Source of the DNA: Aeromonas eucrenophila
GTDB lineage: Bacteria; Pseudomonadota; Gammaproteobacteria; Enterobacterales; Aeromonadaceae
Direction of reading: 5' to 3'
DNA: 64,000 bases
Assembly (NCBI RefSeq): GCF_000819865.1
Contig: NZ_CDDF01000011.1
Span: 406,165 to 470,164 of the forward strand
The notes under the pieces were generated by a model. The model saw only the letters and a list, made by a program, of their open reading frames with translations. It did not search any database and was not told the DNA's origin. Made by a program: the position numbers and the translations under genes. Shown in pieces: positions 1 through 7,984 of this stretch; position 1 is the first letter of the stretch, and every line of letters starts with the position of its first letter.

Positions 1-1031
1 AGCTCGCCCACCATGTTCATGATGACGTCCAGGGTCTTGGTATCCACCCGCACCGTGGTGTCGTTCTGTACCGTGCTGCTCTCGGCGGGGGCGGCCTGCT
101 TGGCTGGCGCAGGGGCCGGTGCTGGCTTGGCGACCGCGAGGGCGGCTTTGGCAACCGGCGCCGGGCTGGCGGCAGCGCTGGGCTGAACCACAGGCGCGGG
201 AGTCGGGGCGATAGGTGCTGGCGTCGGTGCCGCCATATTGTGCTGCGGCGCCTGGCCGCGGCCGTGCAACTCATCCAGCAGGCGCTCGAACTCGTCGTCA
301 TCGATGAGCTCGTCCACCTCTTTTTGTACCGACTGCAGCGGGCTCAAATCGGGGGCTCCGCCGTGCTGGCCCTGGCCGTGCAGCTGATCGAGCAGCGCCT
401 CGAATTCGTCGTCTGTGATGTCGCCAGAGCCGCTCAAGACAGGGGCAACCGACACCGTCGGTGCCTTGCCGGCACCGTGCAGCTCATCGAGCAGCCGCTC
501 GAACTCATCGGCGGAAATCTCGTCGATGGAGCCACCGCCATTGACGGCAACAGGCACCACCTCGGGGACGATCACTGGCTCAGGCACGGGTTCGGGTTGC
601 GGGGCGGCGACGATGCTGGCGGTTCTCAGCCGTTCTTGCCCTTCGGGCTTGCACAGCTCGTGCAGATCGTGCAGAAGATCGGCGGAAGCCGGGCTGGTCG
701 GCTCCCGGTTCTGTACCTGGGCAAACATGACGTTGATGGCATCGAGGGCCTGCAAGATGACATCCATCAGCTCGGCACTGAGGGTTCGCTTGCCGTTGCG
801 CAGCATGTCGAACAGGTTCTCGGCACCGTGGCAGACGTCCACCAGCTCGGTCAGGGAGAGGAAACCGGCTCCTCCCTTGACGGTATGGAAGCCGCGGAAA
901 ATGGCATTCAACAGATTCTTGTCATCGGGTCGCTTTTCCAAGTCGACCAGTTGTTCAGACAACTGTTCCAATATTTCTGATGCTTCGACCAAAAAGTCTT
1001 GCAGTATGTCTTCATCAACTTCGAAGGCCAT
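1..1031 (-). CDS. cheA: Chemotaxis histidine kinase CheA (N-terminal part, truncated by window edge)
   Basis: CheA autophosphorylates in response to receptor arrays and passes phosphate to CheY and CheB. The 343 codons present begin with an HPt (P1) domain carrying HTVKGGAGF, with the phospho-accepting His at residue 49. A long Pro/Ala/Val-rich linker follows, and the sequence breaks off at the start of the dimerisation (P3) region (VDTKTLDVIMNMVGE). The linker has no recognisable canonical P2 fold; instead it carries three copies of a DEFERLLDELHG-like motif, near residues 169-184, 203-217 and 242-255. It lies 11 bp downstream of cheZ. The kinase core and CheW-like domain are outside the window. 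Start ATG at 1031. Confidence 0.95.
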   Translation of the reverse strand, partial: MAFEVDEDILQDFLVEASEILEQLSEQLVDLEKRPDDKNLLNAIFRGFHTVKGGAGFLSLTELVDVCHGAENLFDMLRNGKRTLSAELMDVILQALDAINVMFAQVQNREPTSPASADLLHDLHELCKPEGQERLRTASIVAAPQPEPVPEPVIVPEVVPVAVNGGGSIDEISADEFERLLDELHGAGKAPTVSVAPVLSGSGDITDDEFEALLDQLHGQGQHGGAPDLSPLQSVQKEVDELIDDDEFERLLDELHGRGQAPQHNMAAPTPAPIAPTPAPVVQPSAAASPAPVAKAALAVAKPAPAPAPAKQAAPAESSTVQNDTTVRVDTKTLDVIMNMVGE

Positions 1032-1042
1032 GCGTCACTCCA

Positions 1043-1783
1043 TTAGAATCCCAGACTAGACAGCAGATCGTCCACATCATCCTGACCGTTAACCACATCG
1101 GACCTTGTCTGCGGGTTCATGATGGGGCCCTCGGCTTCGATGCCGCTCGCCGGCAGGCTGCGCACCGCATTGTCGGCCACCGCCTCACCAAACATGGTCA
1201 GCATCTCAATCAGCTTCGTTTCAACTTCCTGCACCAGCTTGATGACCTTGCGGATCATCTGACCGGTCAAATCCTGGAAATCCTGAGCCATCAGAATTTC
1301 CGTCAGCAGTTGTCGTAACTTATCGGCATCTGCCTCTGAAGCCTTAATAAAATCATTCAGTTGATGGCAGAGCGCCTTGAACTGGCCCAGCTCGAGATCC
1401 CGGCTCATCAAGGCATTCCAATTGGGCATGACCAGCTGAATGTTGTCATTGAGCCGATCGGCGATGGGCAGGCTGGCTTCTACCGCATCCATGGTGCGGT
1501 TGGCCGCCTTGTCCGTCATGTCGATGACGTAGCTCAGACGTTCCCGGGCATCGGGGATCTCATGGGTGGCCAGGTCGGGGATCCTGGGATCCAGACGAAA
1601 ATCCTGCAAAGAATTGTGCAGTTGGCGAGTCAGTTGACCCACCTTGTCGAACAGCGCCGCCGCATTGGGGGCACACACCTCGGCGAGGATGGTATCGGCC
1701 TGTTCAAACTCCCCTTGCTCAAGGTGGGTCACCAGCATCCTTGCCTGATCGAGCGAGATCAGGGCACTCGTTTTGGCCGTCAT
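1043..1783 (-). CDS. cheZ: CheY-P phosphatase CheZ
   Basis: CheZ speeds dephosphorylation of CheY-P and so ends the switch signal. The protein is mostly helical, with a predicted four-helix-bundle hairpin containing AQDFQDLTGQ, which carries the conserved Asp/Gln catalytic pair of the family, and a C-terminal DDVDDLLSSLGF peptide typical of the CheY-binding tail. I chose the ATG at 1783 (246 aa): an AAGGAG ribosome-binding site sits 8 bp upstream. The in-frame GTG at 1792 would overlap that site. The gene lies between cheY and cheA and is surely cotranscribed with them. Confidence 0.95.
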   Translation of the reverse strand: MTAKTSALISLDQARMLVTHLEQGEFEQADTILAEVCAPNAAALFDKVGQLTRQLHNSLQDFRLDPRIPDLATHEIPDARERLSYVIDMTDKAANRTMDAVEASLPIADRLNDNIQLVMPNWNALMSRDLELGQFKALCHQLNDFIKASEADADKLRQLLTEILMAQDFQDLTGQMIRKVIKLVQEVETKLIEMLTMFGEAVADNAVRSLPASGIEAEGPIMNPQTRSDVVNGQDDVDDLLSSLGF

Positions 1784-1795
1784 CCCTGCCACTCC

Positions 1796-2179
1796 TTAAC
1801 CGATGCGTTCAAAGATTTTGTCGAGCTTCTCTTTGAGGGTGGCGGCGGTGAATGGCTTGACGATATAGCCATTGACCCCTGCCTGGGCGGCTTCGATGAT
1901 CTGCTCGCGCTTGGCTTCCGCAGTCACCATCAGCACCGGCAGGTGCTTGAGTTTGTCATCGAGGCGGATGGCCTTGAGCAGGTCGATGCCCTGCATGCCA
2001 GGCATGTTCCAGTCGGTGACCACAAACTGGTAGTCGCCGTTCTTCAACATAGGCAGCGCCGTGTTGCCATCGTCTGCTTCGTGGGTATTGTTGTATCCCA
2101 GGTCACGCAGCAAGTTCTTGATAATCCGGCGCATCGTTGAAAAGTCATCCACGATGAGGATTTTCATGTTCTTGTCCAA
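1796..2179 (-). CDS. cheY: Chemotaxis response regulator CheY
   Basis: Single-domain receiver that, when phosphorylated by CheA, binds FliM/FliN at the flagellar switch. All signature residues are present: acidic pair D11/D12, phospho-acceptor D56, T86, Y105 and K108. The start is unusual: the codon at 2179 is TTG, and a strong AGGAGG lies 5 bp upstream of it, whereas the ATG at residue 5 is 17 bp away. I therefore take TTG (127 aa). V. cholerae CheY3 has a similar short N-terminal extension before MKILIVDD. The gene follows fliA after a 111-bp spacer and precedes cheZ with 12 bp between. Confidence 0.96.
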   Translation of the reverse strand: MDKNMKILIVDDFSTMRRIIKNLLRDLGYNNTHEADDGNTALPMLKNGDYQFVVTDWNMPGMQGIDLLKAIRLDDKLKHLPVLMVTAEAKREQIIEAAQAGVNGYIVKPFTAATLKEKLDKIFERIG

Positions 2180-2290
2180 AATTCCCTCCTAAATAGCCGC
2201 CAAAACGGCTCATTTACATGATGCTGAATGCAGGTTGAATGGTGCGGATTATGCCTTAGAGTTGCGTTCCAGTGTAGCCAGTACAACCAC
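2180..2290. other. fliA-cheY spacer with small hairpin
   Basis: This 111-bp spacer holds the inverted repeat AGCCG-CCAAAA-CGGCT at about 2194-2209, too weak and lacking a good T-run to be a convincing terminator. I see no clear sigma-28 or sigma-54 promoter here, so cheY is probably transcribed with the flhA-fliA operon. Confidence 0.4.
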
Positions 2291-3010
2291 TTATAAATTC
2301 CAATCTCTCAAACGCGCGCGCAATCTGTGCATGGCCTGGCTGTGGATCTGGCTCACCCGAGACTCGCTCACACTCAAGACTTCACCGATCTCGCGCAGGT
2401 TCAGCTCTTCATCGTAATAAAGCGAAAGCACCAGCGCCTCCCGCTCGGGCAGGCGGGCGATGTGTTCGGCCAGGGCGCCCTGAAAGCGCTCGGCCGCCAG
2501 ATCGTCAAAGCCACCGTGACCGCTGGCGTCATCGGGATGCCCTATCACATCCTCGCTGACCCCCAGATCCTCGATGCCGATGATCTTGCCGCAAGAGACA
2601 TCCTGCAGCATGGCGTGATACTCGCCGAGGGAGACCCCCATGCGGGAGGCCACCTCGTTGTCACGGGCATCCCGGCCATGGGCCTGCTCCACGTTCTCGA
2701 TGGCCTCGGCGATGGCACGGCTGTTGCGGTGCACCGAACGCGGCACCCAGTCGCCACGGCGGATCTCGTCGAGCATGGCACCGCGGATGCGGATGCCGGC
2801 ATAGGTTTCAAAGCTGGCGCCCTTGCTGCCGTCAAAATTGCGGGAGGCTTCGAGCAGCCCAATCATACCTGCCTGGATCAGGTCATCCAGCAAGACACTG
2901 CTCGGCAGACGAGCCAACAAATGCTGGGCGATCCGTTTAACCAGCGGAGCATGACGCTCGACCAGCACATAGGAATCCTGATGACGCAAGTATGCTTGGG
3001 CTTTATTCAC
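2291..3010 (-). CDS. fliA: Flagellar sigma factor FliA (sigma-28)
   Basis: Alternative sigma factor that directs late flagellar and chemotaxis promoters. The 239 residues show the sigma-70 family layout: region 2 with LLDDLIQAGMIGLLEA and FETYAGIRIRGAMLDEIR, region 3, and region 4 with LREIGEVLSVSESRVSQIHS forming the -35 helix-turn-helix. The length matches the family. The start is GTG at 3010, overlapping the end of flhG by 8 bp, which implies translational coupling. In related polar systems its activity is held back by FlgM, which is not in this window. Confidence 0.96.
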   Translation of the reverse strand: MNKAQAYLRHQDSYVLVERHAPLVKRIAQHLLARLPSSVLLDDLIQAGMIGLLEASRNFDGSKGASFETYAGIRIRGAMLDEIRRGDWVPRSVHRNSRAIAEAIENVEQAHGRDARDNEVASRMGVSLGEYHAMLQDVSCGKIIGIEDLGVSEDVIGHPDDASGHGGFDDLAAERFQGALAEHIARLPEREALVLSLYYDEELNLREIGEVLSVSESRVSQIHSQAMHRLRARLRDWNL

Positions 3011-3887
3011 GGGAGTCTTCCTGTGCTATGACCGGCTTTTGCAATAAATTCTCGAGGAAAAATTCGAGGTGGCCACCCGGTTGATTCGGGATGGGCCAGC
3101 TCGCCGCCTTGTTGGCCAGGGCGCGAAACGCCAGCGCGGCGGGCGACTTGGGGAAGGCCTCGACGATCAGCTTCTGCTTGCGCACGGCGGCCCGCAGGTT
3201 GGTGTCATAGGGGACGCAAGCCACCAGCTCCAGGGAGGTGTCGAGGAAGCGGTCGGTGACCCGGGTCAGCTTGGCGTAGAGCTCCTGCCCTTCGCGCAAG
3301 GAGCGCACCATGTTCGCCACCACCTTGAAGCGGAACACCCCGTGATCCTTGGACAGGATCTTGATCAGGGCATAGGCATCGGTGATGGAGGTGGGCTCGT
3401 CGCACACCACCACCATGATGTCCTGGGCCGCGCGGGTGAAGCTCAGCACCATGTCGGAGATCCCCGCCGCGGTGTCCACCAGCAGCACGTCGACCTGAGT
3501 CTTCATCTCGCTGAAGGCGCGGATGAGCTCGGCATGTTGCACCGGGGAGAGCTCGACCATGGACTGAGTGCCCGAGGTGGCCGGCACTATCATCATGCCG
3601 TAGGGCCCCTCGACGATGATGTCGTCTATGGTGCACTCACCGGCCAGCACGTGGGACAGGTTGCGGTGTACCCGCAGCCCGAGCATGACGTCGACGTTGG
3701 CCAGACCAAGGTCGGCATCCAGCACCAATACCCGCTTGCCCTGGGCGGCCATGGCTCCCGCCACGTTCAGGGTGACGTTGGTCTTGCCCACGCCCCCCTT
3801 GCCTCCGGACACGGCGATCACTTTCACTCGATTGTTTTGACGCATTTTGCGCAGACCACTCGCCTGATCCATATACATGTTACTCAT
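3003..3887 (-). CDS. flhG: Flagellar number regulator FlhG (FleN), MinD-like ATPase
   Basis: ParA/MinD-type ATPase that limits the number of polar flagella. It acts with FlhF and, in Vibrio and Pseudomonas, on the master regulator FlrA/FleQ. The N-terminus carries DQASGLR (residues 7-13), the motif that stimulates FlhF GTPase, followed by the deviant Walker A GKGGVGKT (29-36) and the MinD signature VLVLDADLGLANVDVMLG. I start at ATG 3887 (294 aa) with GGAG 5 bp upstream. A longer open frame extends further but lies wholly over flhF. The gene overlaps flhF by 8 bp and fliA by 8 bp. Confidence 0.95.
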   Translation of the reverse strand: MSNMYMDQASGLRKMRQNNRVKVIAVSGGKGGVGKTNVTLNVAGAMAAQGKRVLVLDADLGLANVDVMLGLRVHRNLSHVLAGECTIDDIIVEGPYGMMIVPATSGTQSMVELSPVQHAELIRAFSEMKTQVDVLLVDTAAGISDMVLSFTRAAQDIMVVVCDEPTSITDAYALIKILSKDHGVFRFKVVANMVRSLREGQELYAKLTRVTDRFLDTSLELVACVPYDTNLRAAVRKQKLIVEAFPKSPAALAFRALANKAASWPIPNQPGGHLEFFLENLLQKPVIAQEDSRE

Positions 3888-5385
3888 AAAACTCCGAATC
3901 TTCGGCCTCGCCAAAACCCGACCCCCAGAAATAGGGATCCTCTGCTTCTCGCTCGAGCGAGCCCATGGCGGCACCGACCAGCAGCGCCGCATTGGCAACT
4001 TGAATATCTTCCGGCACCCGCTGTCCATCGGTGATGTAGCTGATGGGCAGCGCGTTCTGAATGCATACGTTGATCACTTCACCCAGATTCAGGCTCTCGT
4101 CCAACTTGGTCAGGATGCAGCCGCTGAGCGGAATGCGCCGGAAGTGATCCACCGCCTCCTGCATCACCCGTCGCTGGGAGGTGGCAGACATGACCAGATA
4201 ACTGCGAATGCGCACCTTGGCATTCTTGACCAGGGTATCGAGCTGTTCGGTCAGGCGGATATCCCGCTGACCCACCCCGGCGGTATCGATGAGCACCAGC
4301 CGGCGGTTGCGGAACTGGTAGAGCGCACTGGCCAGCTCCTCGGCATCCCGCACCTGGCGCACCGGGCAGCCCATGATGCGGCCATAGGTCTGCAGCTGTT
4401 CATGGGCACCGATCCGGTAGTTGTCCGTGGTGATCAGCGCCACCTGCTCGGCGCCATACTTCATGGCAAAGCGGGCCGCCAGCTTGGCGATGGTGGTGGT
4501 CTTGCCGACCCCGGTCGGGCCGAGCAGCGCCACGGCGCCACCCTGGCGCAGGATATCGTCTTCGCTGATCTTGAGCTGGGCCGTCAGCACCTCGGCCAGC
4601 TGGGCCATGGCCTGATGAATGGGCATGTCTTCCGGGATGAGGCCCGCCAGCTGATCGGCGAAGGCATCGTCGAAGCCCATCTTCTTGAGTTCCTTGATGA
4701 GCAGCGCCCGCATCGGCTCCCGGCGCTCCACCTCCTGCCACATCAGGCCGGAGATCTGGTGCTCCAGCAACTTGCGGATGCTGGCCATCTCCTTGCGCAT
4801 CCCTTCCATCTCCTGCTCCCGTTGGGGAGCCTGGGTGGGACGCGGGCCGGGGGCAGAACGCGGCTTCGGTTTGGCAGGCTCGGGGGCGGCGCCCCACTGG
4901 CCCTGTTCGGCCAGGGTTCTGGGCGCCCCATTGGCGGACGTCAGGCCCGCGGACTGGTTGCCACCGCCCGCCACATTTCCGGACCAAGAACCCGGCGAGG
5001 AATTGCCATTGCCTGCCGCATTCCCGGACCAAGCGCCCGGCGAGGGATTTCCATTGCCCGCCGGATTGGCCGGGTTGAGCTTCTGCTGGCGGGCCAGCAG
5101 GGCCGCCAGGGTATCGGCATAATATTCGTTCTGCTCCTTGGCAGGAGCCGGGCGCGTCATCTGCTTGCCTGCAGACGAGATATTGACGCTCTCATCGTTC
5201 AACTGACGGCGAACCGGCGCATCCTTGGGTCCGGGCACCTGGGATTGGTAGTCGACGGCCGCGACTATCTCCACCCCACCGGTGACCTTCTTGTTGGACA
5301 TGATGACGGCATCCGGCCCGAGCGTCTCCTTGACCTCGGCCAGCGCCGTTCGCATGTCTTTGGCAAAAAACCGCTTAATCTTCAC
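3880..5385 (-). CDS. flhF: Polar flagellum placement GTPase FlhF
   Basis: SRP-type GTPase that marks the cell pole for flagellar assembly. The 501-residue protein has a basic N-terminus (MKIKRFFAKDMRTALAEVK), a long disordered linker, an N domain, and a G domain with GPTGVGKTTT near residue 288, followed by DTAG and TKLDE motifs. The linker includes a Gly/Asn/Ser repeat of about 15 residues (PSPGAWSGNAAGNGN-like) present twice plus a partial unit. The start is GTG at 5385 with GGAG 7 bp upstream. It lies 16 bp after flhA and overlaps flhG. Confidence 0.95.
   Translation of the reverse strand: MKIKRFFAKDMRTALAEVKETLGPDAVIMSNKKVTGGVEIVAAVDYQSQVPGPKDAPVRRQLNDESVNISSAGKQMTRPAPAKEQNEYYADTLAALLARQQKLNPANPAGNGNPSPGAWSGNAAGNGNSSPGSWSGNVAGGGNQSAGLTSANGAPRTLAEQGQWGAAPEPAKPKPRSAPGPRPTQAPQREQEMEGMRKEMASIRKLLEHQISGLMWQEVERREPMRALLIKELKKMGFDDAFADQLAGLIPEDMPIHQAMAQLAEVLTAQLKISEDDILRQGGAVALLGPTGVGKTTTIAKLAARFAMKYGAEQVALITTDNYRIGAHEQLQTYGRIMGCPVRQVRDAEELASALYQFRNRRLVLIDTAGVGQRDIRLTEQLDTLVKNAKVRIRSYLVMSATSQRRVMQEAVDHFRRIPLSGCILTKLDESLNLGEVINVCIQNALPISYITDGQRVPEDIQVANAALLVGAAMGSLEREAEDPYFWGSGFGEAEDSEFYE
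4960..5070. repeat. In-frame 45-bp tandem repeat in the flhF linker
   Basis: Two adjacent 45-bp units plus a partial third, coding for Gly/Asn-rich units around SPGxWSGN. The copies differ at several bases, so they are not a very recent duplication. The unit length keeps the reading frame. Confidence 0.8.
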
Positions 5386-5401
5386 CCGTCATCTCCGCTA
5401 A

Positions 5402-7507
5402 CTAGTTCTGTCCTACCGCACTGACGATGCGGATTTGCTTGTCATCAGGCACTTCCTGATAAGACAGAACACGCAATCCAGGAATGGCATTCTTGACAAA
5501 CTTCGCCAGGGTATTGCGCAGTATCCCCGATGTCAGAAGCACGGCCGGCTGGCCTTCCAGTTCTTGTCGTTGAGTGGCTTCCACCAGGGAACGCTGCATC
5601 CGCTCCGCTAGTCCCGGCTCTATGCCGGCGCCATCTCCTCCACCTGCTTGCAGGGATTGATGCAATATACGTTCCAATTCTGGTGACAGCGTGATCACCG
5701 GCAGCTCGGGTTCCGGGCCGGCGATCTCCTGCACGATCAATCGGCGCAGGGCGATACGGCAGGCGGCCGTCAGCACTTCCGGATCCGGACTGCGCGGCGC
5801 ATATTCCACGAGGGTCTGCAGGATAGTGCGCATATCGCGAATTGGCACGCCTTCATTGAGGAGATTTTGCAATACCTTGACCAGGTTCCCCATGCTGATC
5901 ACCTCGGGAACCAGCCCTTCCACCAGCTTGCTCTGATGTTTTCCGATCATGTCCAGCAGCTGCTGAACTTCGTCATGCCCCAGCAACAGGGCGGCATGAT
6001 TGGAGAGAATTTGGCTCATGTGGGTGGCCACCACGGTCGCCGCATCCACTACTGTATAACCCAGCGTCTGGGCCTGGGAGACCTGCTCCTTGGCGACCCA
6101 GACAGCCTCCAGCCCGAAGGCGGGATCCTGGGTCGCAATGCCCTGGATCTGGCCGAACACCTGGCCCGGGTTGATGGCCATCTCCTTGTCGTGATAGACG
6201 GTCGCCTCACCGGTACTCACCCCCATCAGGGTTATGCGGTACTGGTTCGGGGCCAGATCCAGGTTGTCACGGATGTGCACCGCAGGCACCAGGAAGCCGA
6301 ACTCCTGGGAGAGCTTCTTGCGCACCCCCTTGATCCGGTTGAGCAACTCGCCCCCCTGGCTCTTGTCCACCAGCGGGATCAGCTGATAGCCCACCTCCAG
6401 CCCGATGATGTCCACCGGCATCACATCGTCCCAACTCAGGTCTTTCTGCTCGACCGGGGCATCCCCATGGGCCGGCAAGAGTTCACCGCTCGCCGCCCTG
6501 GCCTTGTTCTGCTTCTCGCGGCGCAGCAACCACCAGGCGCCCACCGCGGCGCAGGCCCCGAGGCTCAGGAACGCCAGATGCGGCATGCCGGGCACGCTGC
6601 CCATCATCAGCAGTATGCCGGCGGAGATCACCAGTGCCTTGGGGTTTTCGAACAGTTGGCCGAGCACCGCCGTGCCCATGTCCTGATCGGTATTCTGACG
6701 AGTCACTATGATGGCGGCGGCGATGGAGAGCAGCAGGGAGGGGATCTGGGCTACCAGGCCGTCACCGATGGCGAGCAGGGTATAGACTTCGGCCGCCTCG
6801 CCGAAGGTGAGCTGATGCTGCACCATGCCAATGATGAAGCCACCGATGATGTTGATGAAGAGGATCATGATGCCCGCAACCGCATCCCCCTTCACGAATT
6901 TGGAGGCACCGTCCATGGAGCCGTAGAAGTCTGCTTCCTGAGTCACATCCTGACGGCGCTTCTTGGCCTCTTCCTGATTGATGAGGCCGGCGTTCAAGTC
7001 CGCATCGATGGCCATCTGCTTGCCGGGCATGGCATCCAGGGTGAAGCGGGCGCTCACCTCGGAGATCCGGCCCGCACCCTTGGTGACCACCACGAAGTTG
7101 ATGATCACCAGGATCATGAAGACGATGATGCCGACCGCATAGTTGCCGCCGATCACCACGTTGCCGAACGCCTCGATCACGTGACCGGCCGCCGCGGTGC
7201 CGTTATGGCCTTCCAGCAGCACCACCCGGGTGGAGGCGACGTTGAGCGCGAGCCGCAGCAGGGTCGCTATCAGCAAGACGGTGGGAAAGGCGGCAAATTC
7301 CAGGGGACGGCGGGTATAGACGGCCACCAGCAGCACGACGATGGAGAGGGCGATGTTGAAGGAGAACAGGATGTCGAGCATCAGCGGCGGGATGGGCAGC
7401 ACCACCATGCCCAAGGAGGCGAGCACCAGCAGCGGCGTCCCCACCCCCTTGGTCAGCAACCATCGGTACTCTTTGAAACGGCCCAGTCCAGCCTTGAATC
7501 CCATCAT
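5402..7507 (-). CDS. flhA: Flagellar type III export gate protein FlhA
   Basis: Large inner-membrane component of the flagellar export gate, thought to act as the proton-driven channel. The N-terminal half has about eight membrane segments and the conserved FHIPEP-type cytoplasmic loop region (GRISEVSARFTLDAMPGKQM). The C-terminal half is the cytosolic substrate-docking domain. ATG at 7507 gives 701 aa, the family length; an adjacent in-frame ATG at 7504 is an equally plausible start. A sigma-54-like promoter lies just upstream. It opens the flhA-flhF-flhG-fliA-che run. Confidence 0.96.
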   Translation of the reverse strand: MMGFKAGLGRFKEYRWLLTKGVGTPLLVLASLGMVVLPIPPLMLDILFSFNIALSIVVLLVAVYTRRPLEFAAFPTVLLIATLLRLALNVASTRVVLLEGHNGTAAAGHVIEAFGNVVIGGNYAVGIIVFMILVIINFVVVTKGAGRISEVSARFTLDAMPGKQMAIDADLNAGLINQEEAKKRRQDVTQEADFYGSMDGASKFVKGDAVAGIMILFINIIGGFIIGMVQHQLTFGEAAEVYTLLAIGDGLVAQIPSLLLSIAAAIIVTRQNTDQDMGTAVLGQLFENPKALVISAGILLMMGSVPGMPHLAFLSLGACAAVGAWWLLRREKQNKARAASGELLPAHGDAPVEQKDLSWDDVMPVDIIGLEVGYQLIPLVDKSQGGELLNRIKGVRKKLSQEFGFLVPAVHIRDNLDLAPNQYRITLMGVSTGEATVYHDKEMAINPGQVFGQIQGIATQDPAFGLEAVWVAKEQVSQAQTLGYTVVDAATVVATHMSQILSNHAALLLGHDEVQQLLDMIGKHQSKLVEGLVPEVISMGNLVKVLQNLLNEGVPIRDMRTILQTLVEYAPRSPDPEVLTAACRIALRRLIVQEIAGPEPELPVITLSPELERILHQSLQAGGGDGAGIEPGLAERMQRSLVEATQRQELEGQPAVLLTSGILRNTLAKFVKNAIPGLRVLSYQEVPDDKQIRIVSAVGQN

Positions 7508-7542
7508 TATTCTCAAATTATCAACCGCCAGAGCCGGACTAA

Positions 7543-7558
7543 AGCAAACATCAAGCCA
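7543..7558 (-). promoter_or_regulatory. Candidate sigma-54 promoter of flhA operon
   Basis: On the minus strand the sequence reads TGGCTTGATGTTTGCT, matching the TGGC-N7-TTGCT core of RpoN promoters with GG and GC in the right register. Predicted transcription start is about 26 bp before the flhA ATG. Class II flagellar promoters in related polar systems are RpoN-dependent. Confidence 0.72.
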
Positions 7559-7689
7559 ACAATTCAACACATTGATATAATTGAAGTTTATTTTTCAGCA
7601 TGTCAGAAGTCCGTCGCCCTCGCCCCACACATAAACCGGGGCCATGGCGAGCGGGGCCAGGGTTTCCCCTTTATTGGCGGTATGGAGGC

Positions 7690-7984
7690 TCAGTGGGCAG
7701 GTCTTTCGCAAACGGTGTCAGGCGCTGGCTACGGCAGAACTTCTTGAGCGGAGGCGCAGCGGCCAAGGCTTACACCACCGAGGTAAGCAGCCCTCTGGCT
7801 GGCGATGTCATACAAACGCGGTTATGTGCGGAACTCGGGGGGAATGGGCAAGTCTTTGGCGATCGGGGTCGGCCGGCGGCCACGGCCACGGCCACGGCGA
7901 AACTTCTTGAGCTGGTACACATAGGCCAGCGCTTACACCACCACGGCAGACAGCCCTGCGGCAGATGGCGTTATGGCAGCGCCG
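7690..7984 (-). repeat. Two decayed copies of the flhB 3' end between flhB and flhA
   Basis: The 3' end of flhB (7985 to about 8110) recurs downstream. The nearer copy (about 7822-7965) encodes the same final ~30 residues (YVYQLKKFRRG to PPEFRT), with one extra GR dipeptide and TAA in place of the real TAG stop. A more decayed copy covers about 7690-7820; AACTTCTTGAG occurs at 7738, 7901 and 8058, a period of 157-163 bp. The two downstream copies share a CTTACACCACC block absent from flhB itself, so one derives from the other or both from a common diverged tail. About 100 bp nearer flhA (7560-7690) shows nothing recognisable. Confidence 0.88.

Noticed and set aside
5867..7747. Long open frame antisense to flhA (626 codons), and similar long frames antisense to flhF, fliF, topA, mepM and others
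   Set aside because: They are frames left open by high GC and codon bias of the real opposite-strand genes; compositions are His/Gly/Asp/Gln-rich with no domain and no ribosome-binding site.
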